From: Bacteroides luhongzhouii
GTDB taxonomy: Bacteria > Bacteroidota > Bacteroidia > Bacteroidales > Bacteroidaceae
NCBI RefSeq assembly: GCF_009193295.2
Contig: NZ_CP059973.1
Location: forward strand, 2,232,001-2,296,000
Length of the DNA stretch: 64,000 nt
Direction: 5' to 3'
Within the stretch, counting starts at the first letter, position 1. Each line of letters begins with the position of its first letter. This document shows, in pieces, positions 19,735-29,318 of this stretch. The notes under the pieces are model-generated. The model was not told the origin of the DNA, made no database searches, and was given only the letters and a program-made list of their open reading frames with translations. Made by a program: the position numbers and the translations under genes.

Positions 19735-21627
19735 ATGAGCGATATAATTCATTTGTTACCTGATTCGGTAGCTAACCAGATTGCTGCCGGTGAAGTGATA
19801 CAACGTCCCGCGTCTGTCATCAAGGAGCTAGTGGAGAATGCGATTGATGCAGATGCACAAAATATACATGTATTGGTGACTGATGCAGGTAAAACTAGCA
19901 TTCAGGTGATTGATGATGGAAAAGGAATGTCCGAAACGGATGCTCGTCTTTCCTTTGAGCGGCATGCCACTTCCAAGATACGTCAAGCGGCAGATCTGTT
20001 TGCTTTGCGTACAATGGGATTTCGCGGAGAGGCATTGGCTTCCATTGCGGCAGTGGCACAGGTAGAGTTAAAGACACGTCCGGAATCGGAAGAGTTGGGA
20101 ACGAAGCTGGTGATCGCAGGCTCTCAGGTGGAAAGCCAGGAGGCCGTGTCCTGTTCTAAAGGAAGTAACTTCTCTGTAAAGAACCTATTCTTTAATGTAC
20201 CTGCCCGTCGTAAATTTCTAAAGGCTAATTCAACAGAATTGAGTAACATCCTTGCCGAATTTGAACGGATCGCTTTGGTGCATCCGAATGTTGCTTTTTC
20301 GCTTTACAGTAATGATTCGGAGTTATTTAATCTTCCGGTATCACAATTACGTCAACGTATCCTTGCTATTTTCGGTAAGAAGCTCAATCAGCAGTTACTG
20401 AATATAGAGGTAAATACTACCATGGTGAAAATCTCCGGATACGTAGCCAAGCCGGAGACTGCCCGTAAGAAAGGGACACATCAGTATTTCTTTGTCAACG
20501 GGCGTTATATGCGTCATCCTTATTTTCATAAGGCAGTCATGGAGGCTTATGAACAGTTGATTCCCGTCGGCGAACAGATTTCTTATTTTATCTATTTCGA
20601 TGTCGATCCGGCCAATATTGACGTGAATATCCACCCGACAAAGACCGAAATCAAGTTTGAGAATGAACAGGCCATCTGGCAGATACTTTCAGCATCCGTG
20701 AAAGAGTCGCTGGGTAAATTCAGTGCGATCCCTTCCATTGATTTTGATACAGAAGATATGCCTGACATCCCGGCATTTGAAGAAAAGATATCTTCCGAGC
20801 CTCCGAAGATACATTATAATACAGATTATAATCCGTTTAAAGTTTCTGCCGGTGGCGGATCGTACAGCCGTTCGAAAGTGGAATGGGAAGATTTGTACGG
20901 AGGGCTGACGAAAGCCAGTAAGATGAATAACCCGCAACCGGAACCCGAAATGGATTGGGAAGACTCTTCTATTGGCGGCCAACCTGCTTTCGTTGAAGAA
21001 AAGATGGAGACGGTCACCTCTGCCGCTTCTTCTACTTTGTATGCCAGTGAACCGGTTATGGAGAAAGGAAATCAGCATTTGCAGTTTAAAGGGCGGTTTA
21101 TCCTGACTTCAGTTAAATCCGGTCTGATGTTAATCGATCAGCACCGGGCACACATACGGGTGCTTTTTGATCGTTATATGGTACAGATCCAACAGAAACA
21201 GGGGGTATCACAAGGCGTTTTGTTCCCGGAAATCTTACAATTGCCGGCTTCGGAAGCAGCTGTACTGCAAAGTATTATGGATGATTTGTCTGCAGTCGGT
21301 TTCGATTTGAGCAATCTGGGAGGCGGTAGCTATGCCATTAATGGTATTCCTTCGGGGATTGAAGGCCTGAATCCGGTGGAACTGGTGCGTAATATGCTGC
21401 ATACGGCGATGGAAAAAGGAAGTGACGTCAAGGAAGAAATCCAAAGTATTTTGGCATTAACATTGGCTCGCGCGGCGGCTATTGTTTACGGACAGGTGTT
21501 GAGTAATGAAGAAATGGTAAGCCTTGTAGACAACCTTTTTGCCTGTCCTTCACCGAATTACACACCCGATGGGAAAACTGTTTTGACAACAATCAAGGAG
21601 GAAGATATCGAAAGATTATTCAAATAA
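19735..21627 (+). CDS. mutL: DNA mismatch repair protein MutL
   Basis: MutL links mismatch recognition by MutS to strand incision. It has 630 residues. The GHKL ATPase motifs are all present: [24 protein letters not shown] and [13 protein letters not shown]. The transducer domain is residues about 215-330 ([13 protein letters not shown]). A variable linker at about 335-445 joins the C-terminal dimerisation domain ([26 protein letters not shown]). It is the last gene of the isomerase-OstA unit. Confidence 0.96.
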   Translation: MSDIIHLLPDSVANQIAAGEVIQRPASVIKELVENAIDADAQNIHVLVTDAGKTSIQVIDDGKGMSETDARLSFERHATSKIRQAADLFALRTMGFRGEALASIAAVAQVELKTRPESEELGTKLVIAGSQVESQEAVSCSKGSNFSVKNLFFNVPARRKFLKANSTELSNILAEFERIALVHPNVAFSLYSNDSELFNLPVSQLRQRILAIFGKKLNQQLLNIEVNTTMVKISGYVAKPETARKKGTHQYFFVNGRYMRHPYFHKAVMEAYEQLIPVGEQISYFIYFDVDPANIDVNIHPTKTEIKFENEQAIWQILSASVKESLGKFSAIPSIDFDTEDMPDIPAFEEKISSEPPKIHYNTDYNPFKVSAGGGSYSRSKVEWEDLYGGLTKASKMNNPQPEPEMDWEDSSIGGQPAFVEEKMETVTSAASSTLYASEPVMEKGNQHLQFKGRFILTSVKSGLMLIDQHRAHIRVLFDRYMVQIQQKQGVSQGVLFPEILQLPASEAAVLQSIMDDLSAVGFDLSNLGGGSYAINGIPSGIEGLNPVELVRNMLHTAMEKGSDVKEEIQSILALTLARAAAIVYGQVLSNEEMVSLVDNLFACPSPNYTPDGKTVLTTIKEEDIERLFK

Positions 21628-21672
21628 AACAAATAATTTCATCTTTTTCTAAAACCTTTTAGTTCAGTTCGT

Positions 21673-21712
21673 GTTATTTAAATAGTTCAACAAAGAAAAA
21701 GATTTAAATAAC
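21673..21712 (+). promoter_or_regulatory. AT-rich inverted repeat upstream of the OmpA-family gene
   Basis: GTTATTTAAAT (21673-21683) is perfectly reverse-complemented at 21702-21712, 19 bp before the start codon. It would form a hairpin in the mRNA leader, a common stabilising feature of abundant porin messages, or serve as an operator. No clear -33/-7 promoter pair is seen. Confidence 0.45.
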
Positions 21713-21730
21713 CACTTAACTATTAGGTAT

Positions 21731-22918
21731 ATGAAAAAGATTCTGATGTTGCTGGCATTTGCCGGCGTTGCGTCTGTCGCTTCTGCGCAGCAGACAATGA
21801 CTGTAACTGAATACGAAGTGATTCAGGTACAAGATAAATATCAAGTAATAACTAATCCTTTCTGGAGTAACTGGTTCTTCTCTGTAGGAGGTGGTGCTCA
21901 GGTGCTATATGGAAACAATGACCATATCGGCAAATTCAGAGACCGTGTTGCTCCTACATTTAATGTGTCTGTCGGCAAATGGGTAACTCCAGGTTTCGGA
22001 TTACGTTTGCAATACAGCGGATTGCAGGCAAAAGGATTCACTACCAGTGAAACTGCTAATTATGTAGTAGGTGGTCCGAGAGAAGACGGCTCTTACAAAC
22101 AAAGATGGGACTACATGAACTTGCATGGTGATTTGATGATTAACCTGAACGCGCTTTTCGGTGGATACAATCCGAACCGCGTATATGAAATTATCCCTTA
22201 TATAGGTGCCGGTTGGGCTCATGCTTATTCTCGTCCTCACACTAATTCCGCTACTTTCAATGCAGGTATTATCAACCGCTTCCGTTTGTCGAATGCTGTT
22301 GACTTGAATCTGGAGTTGAGCGCAACAGGTCTGGAAGGTAAGTTTGACGGAGAACATGGAGGTAAACCCGATTATGATGGTATCTTAGGTGCTACCCTCG
22401 GGGTGACTTATTACTTCCCGACTCGCGGATTCCAACGTCCTACTCCACAGATTATCTCCGAACTCGAATTGAACCAGATGCGTAATCAGATGAATGCAAT
22501 GGCAGCAGCTAATATGCAATTGCAGCAACAGTTGGCAAATGCACAACAACCGGTAGAAGTAGAAGATACTGAAGAAATTGTTATAACAGATACTAACATT
22601 GCTCCGCGTACCGTATTCTTCAAGATTGGTTCTGATAAATTATCTCCGCAAGAAGAAATGAACTTGTCATATCTTGCCAGCAAGATAAAAGAATCTCCGA
22701 ATGCTACATACACAATCAACGGATATGCTGACTCTGCAACTGGTACTCCTGCTTTCAATCAGAAGTTAAGTTTGGAACGTGCACAGGTTGTTAAAGACTT
22801 GTTGGTTAAGAAATATGGTATCTCTGCCGATAGACTGAAAGTTGCAGCCGGTGGTGGTGTCGACAAGTTCGGTCAACCGATTCTGAATCGTGTTGTATTG
22901 GTAGAATCAGCTCAATAA
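21731..22918 (+). CDS. OmpA-family outer membrane protein
   Basis: This is a 395-residue outer-membrane protein. After the signal peptide (MLLAFAGVASVASAQ), residues about 40-235 form an OmpA-type beta-barrel with alternating aromatic strands (WSNWFFSVGGGAQVLYG). A coiled linker follows (NQMNAMAAANMQLQQQLANA). The C-terminal OmpA-like peptidoglycan-binding domain covers about 285-395, with NGYADSATGTPAFNQKLSLERA in place of the usual G-x-TD motif. It probably anchors the outer membrane to the cell wall. The gene stands alone, followed by a strong terminator. Confidence 0.92.
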   Translation: MKKILMLLAFAGVASVASAQQTMTVTEYEVIQVQDKYQVITNPFWSNWFFSVGGGAQVLYGNNDHIGKFRDRVAPTFNVSVGKWVTPGFGLRLQYSGLQAKGFTTSETANYVVGGPREDGSYKQRWDYMNLHGDLMINLNALFGGYNPNRVYEIIPYIGAGWAHAYSRPHTNSATFNAGIINRFRLSNAVDLNLELSATGLEGKFDGEHGGKPDYDGILGATLGVTYYFPTRGFQRPTPQIISELELNQMRNQMNAMAAANMQLQQQLANAQQPVEVEDTEEIVITDTNIAPRTVFFKIGSDKLSPQEEMNLSYLASKIKESPNATYTINGYADSATGTPAFNQKLSLERAQVVKDLLVKKYGISADRLKVAAGGGVDKFGQPILNRVVLVESAQ

Positions 22919-22974
22919 TACATTTGATATTGTAATATAGATGCGGCTGTTAAGTGGGCCGTATTTATGAAAGG

Positions 22975-23033
22975 AAAGACTTGCTCAGGTAAAGATATCC
23001 CCTTGGATACTTTACTTGGGCGAGTCTTTTTGT
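22975..23033 (+). terminator. long terminator after the OmpA-family gene
   Basis: A stem of about 25 bp, with a few mismatches, joins 22975-23000 to 23005-23029 over a four-base loop and ends in a T tract. This is an unusually long hairpin and isolates the OmpA message from the carbohydrate locus that follows. Confidence 0.85.
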
Positions 23034-23147
23034 TTCCAATGATTTGCATATCCTATAATTTTTTGCGAATATTGCAATCAAATGCATGGGTCTTAGACAT
23101 AAGTTTCTTACTTTTGAACAAAGATTCCGGTTTTTATGATTGTTACT

Positions 23148-25715
23148 ATGAAATGTAGATACCTTCTATCTTTAGTCTTTTTATTGCATATATGGGTATG
23201 CAAGAGTAATGTTATAGATAATAGTGTCTATGATTATGGTCTCACGTTTCTGGCTCATTCTACCAATCAGGATCAGCGGACCAATCTAGATCTTACTCCT
23301 GCGGCTTCTTTGTCTTTTCCCGAGGACGGTTTCTCGGTGGGATTCGATATAAAGTTGAGAAATGAGCTGTATACTTACGGGTATGTTGTACGGGTCATAG
23401 CAGATGATTCTTCCTGCTTTGATTTTATCTCTTACCTGCTTTATTCCCGTTTTAATATTGTATTGACCGACAAAGACCGGGTGGTCAAGAATACAGAGAT
23501 TGCAGATTCGGTAAAGATTGTAGCGGACAAATGGATACATGTCGATCTGCAATTCACAAAAGATCAGATTCATATTGCCGCAGACGGTATCCAGGCGGAA
23601 ATCAATCATTCCCTGAGCAACTTTAAGGATATCAAGATCTATTTCGGAGGCAGTAAGCATCCTCGTTTTTTCTCTACAGATGTACCTCCTATGACCATTC
23701 GTAATATAGAACTTGTTGATTTTCAAGGTAAACTGCTTTATAAATGGGAATTGGCTGCTCATGATAAAGATGAGACTTACGATAGTGTCAGAAATAAACA
23801 GGCTTTTGTACGTAATGGTGTTTGGGAGATAGATAAACATACTAAATGGGCGGCACTAGCTTCGTTGAATGTGCGTCATATCAATCCGCAGGTGGCTTAT
23901 GACGATGTGTCGGGACGTTTTTTCATAGCAGGAGGCGGTTCGTTATTTGTTTATGATGTGAAGGCGAATCGTATTGATTCGATTGCTTATAAAGGACATC
24001 CTTATATAGGAGCTTCCAGCCAGATGATTTTTGATGCCAAACGAAACAGGCTCTTGTCTTATACACCGGATTCTAACGATTTGAATGTCTATGAGTTTGA
24101 CCGGAAATGCTGGACATTAGAAACTCCGGTAATGATTGATACCCGCCAGCATCATAATCGTATTATCAATCAGAAGAGAGATGAACTGATTGTTTTTGGT
24201 GGCTATGGTAATCACCGGTATAATTCACAACTGAGCAGAATAAACCTGTCTGATCCGCAGGGATGGTCGATCAGTTCCCTTGATTCCTGTCTGTTTCCGC
24301 GCTATCTAAGTGCGATGGGGGCGGAGAATGAAGACTACTTATTGATCATGGGTGGTTATGGCAATCAGTCGGGTAAGCAGGAAGAATCTCCAGGAAACTT
24401 CTATGATCTTTACCGATTGAATTTGAAAACAGGCAAATGTGCCAAGTTATGGGAGTTTGTGAATGACAGGCAGCACTTTACTTTCGGCAATTCAATGATT
24501 GTTGATACACCGTCGAATAGTGTATATGCTTTGACATATAATAATGACCGGTATAATACTTTTGTTTATTTGAGCCGGTTTGATATAGAGACCGGACAAC
24601 CGGTTCAGGAAGTGATGAGTGATTCCATTGTTTATAACTTCCTCGATATTCATTCTTATTGTGATATGTTTCTGCAAAAAGAGACATCTTCTATTTATGC
24701 CGTGGTGTTGCAGGAAAAAGAGCCCGGAATATCTAAAATCGAATTTTATAAACTAGCATTTCCACCTTTGTCTAAGGAAGATATTTTGCCTCATCAGACT
24801 GGTAGAATGAAGCCAGTGATATTGATATCCGGTATTTTGGCGGGACTACTGTGCCTGATAGGAGGAAGTATATGGTTATTGCATAGTAAGAGAAAGAGAA
24901 TAGTGAATGTGGCAGTCGGTCCGGTTGCTACGGAAGAAGTAAAAGACAGATCGGTCAAAGAAGAACCGACCGAACAAAAAGTATCTTCCGTTTTATTATT
25001 GGGTGGATTTCAGGTCTTTGATAAGCAAGGCGATAACATCACGGGAGATTTTACGCCTACTCTTAAGCAATTATTCTTGTTTTTACTGCTGAATACCATC
25101 AAGAACGGAAAGGGAACGACTTCTCAATGTCTGGATGAAACCTTTTGGCTCGATATGAGTAAGTCCAGTGCATCGAATAATAGAAACGTGAATATCAGAA
25201 AGCTAAGGCTGGTCATAGAGAAAATCGGAGATATCAATATTGAAAATAAGAACGGCTACTGGTATCTGAATTTGGGGAAAGACGTGACCTGCGATTATCA
25301 GGAAGTGATGAGATTGCTGGATCAGATAAAAGATAAAGATACCATTACGGACAAAAAGATAATCAATAAAATCATATCCCTGGCGAGTGCCGGCGCATTG
25401 CTCCCTAACGTCAGTGCCGAATGGATTGACGAATATAAGTCAGCCTACTACGTTCTGTTGACGGAAATACTGCTTTCTGTGGTCAACCGTTCCGATATAA
25501 AAGAAGATTCCAGGCTTTTGCTGAAAATATCAGATGTAATTCTGCTTGTTGATAATATAGACGAAGACGCTATCCGCACTAAATGCAGAGTCTTGTATCA
25601 GATGGGGCAGAAAGGTTTGTCCAAGCAAAGTTTCGATAAGTTCTGTATTGAATATGAACGTTTGCTGAATGCCAAGCCTGATTTCTCTTACGATGATATT
25701 ATAAATTCACTCTAA
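23148..25715 (+). CDS. membrane-spanning PUL regulator: LamG/Kelch-like sensor plus SARP-like winged helix
   Basis: I start at 23148, which gives a good signal peptide; an ATG four codons earlier is possible. Of about 855 residues, 20-225 look like a LamG-type beta-sandwich and 235-545 a Kelch-like propeller (FIAGGGSLFVYD, LIVFGGYGNH, YLLIMGGYGNQ). One transmembrane segment follows (about 554-578) with a basic stop-transfer KRKR. The cytoplasmic part at 615-715 resembles the winged helix of SARP/OmpR-type regulators: LLLGGFQVF, FTPTLKQLFLFLLLN, NVNIRKLRLVIEKI, GYWYLNL. A helical BTAD-like tail ends the protein. It is neither a hybrid two-component system nor an anti-sigma pair. Position directly before susC suggests that it senses glycan and controls the locus (inference). 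Confidence 0.75.
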   Translation: MKCRYLLSLVFLLHIWVCKSNVIDNSVYDYGLTFLAHSTNQDQRTNLDLTPAASLSFPEDGFSVGFDIKLRNELYTYGYVVRVIADDSSCFDFISYLLYSRFNIVLTDKDRVVKNTEIADSVKIVADKWIHVDLQFTKDQIHIAADGIQAEINHSLSNFKDIKIYFGGSKHPRFFSTDVPPMTIRNIELVDFQGKLLYKWELAAHDKDETYDSVRNKQAFVRNGVWEIDKHTKWAALASLNVRHINPQVAYDDVSGRFFIAGGGSLFVYDVKANRIDSIAYKGHPYIGASSQMIFDAKRNRLLSYTPDSNDLNVYEFDRKCWTLETPVMIDTRQHHNRIINQKRDELIVFGGYGNHRYNSQLSRINLSDPQGWSISSLDSCLFPRYLSAMGAENEDYLLIMGGYGNQSGKQEESPGNFYDLYRLNLKTGKCAKLWEFVNDRQHFTFGNSMIVDTPSNSVYALTYNNDRYNTFVYLSRFDIETGQPVQEVMSDSIVYNFLDIHSYCDMFLQKETSSIYAVVLQEKEPGISKIEFYKLAFPPLSKEDILPHQTGRMKPVILISGILAGLLCLIGGSIWLLHSKRKRIVNVAVGPVATEEVKDRSVKEEPTEQKVSSVLLLGGFQVFDKQGDNITGDFTPTLKQLFLFLLLNTIKNGKGTTSQCLDETFWLDMSKSSASNNRNVNIRKLRLVIEKIGDINIENKNGYWYLNLGKDVTCDYQEVMRLLDQIKDKDTITDKKIINKIISLASAGALLPNVSAEWIDEYKSAYYVLLTEILLSVVNRSDIKEDSRLLLKISDVILLVDNIDEDAIRTKCRVLYQMGQKGLSKQSFDKFCIEYERLLNAKPDFSYDDIINSL

Positions 25716-25750
25716 ATTAATCCTCTATTAATAATTTTCCGGTACTTTCT

Positions 25751-25827
25751 GTTGGTCGGTGAAGAGATAGTTCCTCATCGATAGCGAGGTATGCCTTCAT
25801 CGATATTAGATCCTGTCCTCATCGGTG
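25751..25827. promoter_or_regulatory. direct repeats phased at exactly 22 bp, probable operator
   Basis: CCTCATCGATA (25773-25783), CTTCATCGATA (25795-25805) and CCTCATCGGTG (25817-25827) are spaced by exactly 22 bp, two helical turns. A weaker copy, GTTGGTCGGTG (25751-25761), is in the same phase. They lie in the 466-bp gene-free region between the regulator and susC. SARP-type activators are known to bind direct repeats phased at 11 or 22 bp, which fits the winged helix of the upstream gene. Confidence 0.6.
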
Positions 25828-25989
25828 CCCGAAATAAATCCTTGCGATGTAAGGCACTCATTATACCATCAAATAATAATTGTTTTTTTATCATGAAACC
25901 GTCATTGATAACTAGATACTTATGCGAAAATGATGAAATGCTTTATCGCTATTAATCTAAAATTAATATGGCATTAAGGACTGGAATTC

Positions 25990-25997
25990 TATATTTG
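25990..25997 (+). promoter_or_regulatory. probable -7 box of the susC operon
   Basis: TATATTTG fits TAnnTTTG exactly. No good TTTG is found 19 bp upstream, as expected for an activator-dependent promoter. Transcription from here would leave a leader of roughly 180 nt before susC. The remainder of 25828-26181 is AT-rich and shows no gene. Confidence 0.5.
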
Positions 25998-26181
25998 CTT
26001 CAGAAACGGACGGGATATCTTCCACTATGTTTCTGATGGCTTGAGCGGATCAAACTATAACCTTATAAAATGATGGAAATATGAAAAACGACACTTCTTA
26101 ATTACTGCTTGGACTTACTTGTCAGAGAAAGTTTTCTTGAGATGAAAACGGTTTGAATTAATTAATGTTAATCTATAAATT

Positions 26182-29100
26182 ATGAAAATAGGAAAGAGCA
26201 AAGATCATTTGCAAAGAGTTTTTTTAAGGTTCCTTTATTTGATAATGGGGAGCATTCTTTCTTTGGATTCTGTTATGGCGCAGGAAAACTTGAAAGTTTC
26301 TGGGCAGGTGACAGACAATAAAGGAGAAGCCATTATCGGAGCCTCAGTGAAAGTACTGAAAACGGGTACGGGGACTATTTCTGATATGGATGGTAAGTTC
26401 ACTATCCAGGTTCCTGTGGGAACAGAACTAGAGATAGGATATGTCGGCTATAATCCGAAGAGAGTGAAAGTGGTGAATAAAAACTTCGTAACGATAGTCC
26501 TTGAGGAGAATGTGGTAGCATTGGGCGATGTAGTTGTTGTCGGATATGGCATTCAGAAAAAGGAAAGTTTGACGGGAGCTATCGGAAATCTGAAAGTAGA
26601 TGATATCGTAAAGACCAAGGCACCTAGTTTGGCACAGGCCATTCAGGGAAAAGTTGCCGGTCTGCGGATCAGACAGGAAAATGGAGAGCCGGGTAAGTTC
26701 AGTTCCAATATCAATGTCCGTGGCTTCGGAACTCCTTTGTTTGTGATTGACGGAGTAGTGAGAGACGGTTCCAGCGAATTTCAACGGCTGAATCCGGAAG
26801 ATATTGAAAGCATATCTTTCCTGAAAGATGCTACTGCCTCTATCTATGGTATGAATTCGGCGAATGGTGCCGTGATTGTTACCACCAAGAAAGGGGCTAC
26901 AGGCAAACCGCGTATTACGTTGAACGCCAATGTCGGCATTACTTCTCCTACCAATGTGCCGGAGATGGCCAACGCCGGACAATATATGACCATGCGAAAT
27001 GAGGCGGAAATCAATGCAGGCAGACCGGCTTATATCACAAAGGACGAATTGACCAAATGGCAGCAAGGTGCTCCCGGTTATGAGAGTGTAGACTTGTATG
27101 ATGCCGTTTTCAATAAGCACGCCACACAGTTTCAGACGACTCTGTCCCTGGAAGGTGGTACCGACAAAGTAAGTTATTACGGTAGTTTCGGTTATGCCAC
27201 CGATAACAGCTTGTTGAAGAATAACGCATTGACTTATGATAAATATACATTCCGTTCCAATGTCAGTCTGAAGATTACCAAAGACCTGACAGCCAGTATC
27301 AATCTTGGCGGACGTTATGATACCACCAACCGTCCCTGGTTTCCTTTCTATGATATATTTAAGAGTACGCGTGTAAATCCGCCTACTACTTCTATCTATG
27401 CCAATGACAATCCGGATTATTATAATAACTTCTCTTATGTCCCTAATCCGGCAGCTATGATCGATGCCGATTATACCGGCAGCGCTAAAGAGCGGAATAA
27501 GAATTTGCAGACACAGTTTGCATTAGAGTATAATATTCCTTATGTAAAGGGGCTGAAGGTGAAAGGTACTTTTATCTACGATTACAATAACTACGGATAT
27601 AAGGCTACGCGGAAAGGTTTTAAAACATATACCTATGGCGAATATACGGGCGAGTATACAGCGGCAGATGCCAACTATCCAGCTTTACTCCAGGATAATC
27701 GCAGAGAATCGGAGCGGGTGGATATGCAGTTTCAGACAAACTATAGCAGAACGTTCGGCAACCATACCATCGGAGCTACTTATGTCTTCGAAAGACGCGA
27801 AGAGAAAGCAAACTGGATGAACGGTGAACGCAAGTTTGACTTTTTCACAATCGGTGAACTGGACAATGCACGCGAATCTGACCAAAAAGTATCCGGTTCC
27901 TCGGAACACCAGGCTTATCTTTCTCATATCGGGCGTCTGACCTATGATTATAAAGGCAAATATCTGGCAGAGCTTGCTTGCAGATACGACGGTTCTTATC
28001 GATATGCTCCGGGCAGCAGATGGGCATTCTTTCCGTCCGCTTCCGTAGGATGGAGAATTTCGGAAGAGAGCTTTATCAAAGACAACTTCAAGTTTGTCGA
28101 TAATCTGAAACTTCGTTTCTCTGCCGGTCGTTCGGGGCAAGATGCCGGTGATCCGTTCCAATACTTCTCCGGTTACACGTTGAACAGTGGCGGATATGTA
28201 TTCAGTCAGGGAAATTATACCAATGGAGTGGCTTCTCCTGTGATGATCAATAAGAATCTGACCTGGATTAAAGTAAATATGTATAATATTGGTATTGACT
28301 TTTCAATCTTTAACCGGCTGATCGCAGTAGAGTTTGATATTTATCAGCGTGACCGCAGCGGTCTGTTAGCCGACCGTTACGGCTCTCTTCCCAATACATT
28401 CGGTTCCAAGTTGCCACAGGAAAACCTGAACGGCGACCGTACGAGGGGTATTGAATTTACATTGACTCATACCAACAAAATCGGTGATTTCCACTACAGT
28501 GTATCCGGTAACTTTAACTTGGCGCGTACCCAACGCCGTTATATAGAGAGCGGTCCTTACAAGAGCAGTATGGAAAGATGGAGAAACCAAGCATCCAACC
28601 GCTGGGGAGATTTTATCTGGGGGTATCAGACGGACGGACGTTTCCAGAACTTTGACGAGATTAATACATATCCGATTCAGAATGGGGATAACGGAAATTC
28701 CAAGGAACTTCCCGGTGACTACATCCTGAAAGACGTAAACGGTGATGGAGTAGTGAATGATCTGGACAAGACTCCTTTGTTCTGGTCCGGCAGCCCGTTG
28801 ATTCACTATGGTTTCAATGTAGAAGCGTCCTGGAAGAACTTCGACTTCTATGCTCTTTTCCAAGGTTCTGCCCTGTACACGGTGCAGTTTGATGAGGTAT
28901 ACGCAAAGATGCTCTGTTTCAAGGGTGGCAATACCCCCGAATACTTCTACGACCGTTGGCATCTGTCCGATCCGTATGACTCGAACAGTGAATGGATACC
29001 GGGAGAATGGCCGGCCATCCGTCTGGAGCAGGACATGGGATCGTTCTATACGAGGGATTCGCAGATATGGCGTAAGAACGCTTCTTATCTGAGACTGAAA

Positions 29101-29313
29101 ACAATTGAGATCGGCTACACCTTCAGTCCCCGACTGATGCATAAACTGGGTATCGGTAGTTTAAGAATCTATGCGAACGGAAATAACCTGTTTACTATCT
29201 GTGACCCGTTTGTAAAGGCATTCGATCCGGAAAAGATTGAAGGAGACTATAGTGCCGGATTGAATTATCCTCTAAATAAGAGCTTTAACTTTGGATTGAC
29301 CTTGAACTTTTAA
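26182..29313 (+). CDS. SusC-family TonB-dependent outer membrane transporter
   Basis: This TonB-dependent transporter (RagA/SusC type) imports oligosaccharides together with the SusD-like protein encoded next. It has 1043 residues. After the signal peptide (to about VMAQE) comes a CarboxypepD-regulatory-like domain (VSGQVTDNKGEAIIGASVKV). The plug follows, with the LGDVVVVGYGIQKKESLTG region and NVRGFGTPLFVIDGVVRDG, and then a 22-strand barrel ending in FNFGLTLNF. The substrate is probably alpha-mannan fragments, judged only from the neighbouring GH92 and GH99 genes. susD starts five bases after its stop. Confidence 0.95.
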   Translation: MKIGKSKDHLQRVFLRFLYLIMGSILSLDSVMAQENLKVSGQVTDNKGEAIIGASVKVLKTGTGTISDMDGKFTIQVPVGTELEIGYVGYNPKRVKVVNKNFVTIVLEENVVALGDVVVVGYGIQKKESLTGAIGNLKVDDIVKTKAPSLAQAIQGKVAGLRIRQENGEPGKFSSNINVRGFGTPLFVIDGVVRDGSSEFQRLNPEDIESISFLKDATASIYGMNSANGAVIVTTKKGATGKPRITLNANVGITSPTNVPEMANAGQYMTMRNEAEINAGRPAYITKDELTKWQQGAPGYESVDLYDAVFNKHATQFQTTLSLEGGTDKVSYYGSFGYATDNSLLKNNALTYDKYTFRSNVSLKITKDLTASINLGGRYDTTNRPWFPFYDIFKSTRVNPPTTSIYANDNPDYYNNFSYVPNPAAMIDADYTGSAKERNKNLQTQFALEYNIPYVKGLKVKGTFIYDYNNYGYKATRKGFKTYTYGEYTGEYTAADANYPALLQDNRRESERVDMQFQTNYSRTFGNHTIGATYVFERREEKANWMNGERKFDFFTIGELDNARESDQKVSGSSEHQAYLSHIGRLTYDYKGKYLAELACRYDGSYRYAPGSRWAFFPSASVGWRISEESFIKDNFKFVDNLKLRFSAGRSGQDAGDPFQYFSGYTLNSGGYVFSQGNYTNGVASPVMINKNLTWIKVNMYNIGIDFSIFNRLIAVEFDIYQRDRSGLLADRYGSLPNTFGSKLPQENLNGDRTRGIEFTLTHTNKIGDFHYSVSGNFNLARTQRRYIESGPYKSSMERWRNQASNRWGDFIWGYQTDGRFQNFDEINTYPIQNGDNGNSKELPGDYILKDVNGDGVVNDLDKTPLFWSGSPLIHYGFNVEASWKNFDFYALFQGSALYTVQFDEVYAKMLCFKGGNTPEYFYDRWHLSDPYDSNSEWIPGEWPAIRLEQDMGSFYTRDSQIWRKNASYLRLKTIEIGYTFSPRLMHKLGIGSLRIYANGNNLFTICDPFVKAFDPEKIEGDYSAGLNYPLNKSFNFGLTLNF

Positions 29314-29318
29314 AGAAG

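Noticed and set aside
22967..23158. 63-codon frame before the regulator
   Set aside because: Most of it lies in the long terminator hairpin after the OmpA-family gene.
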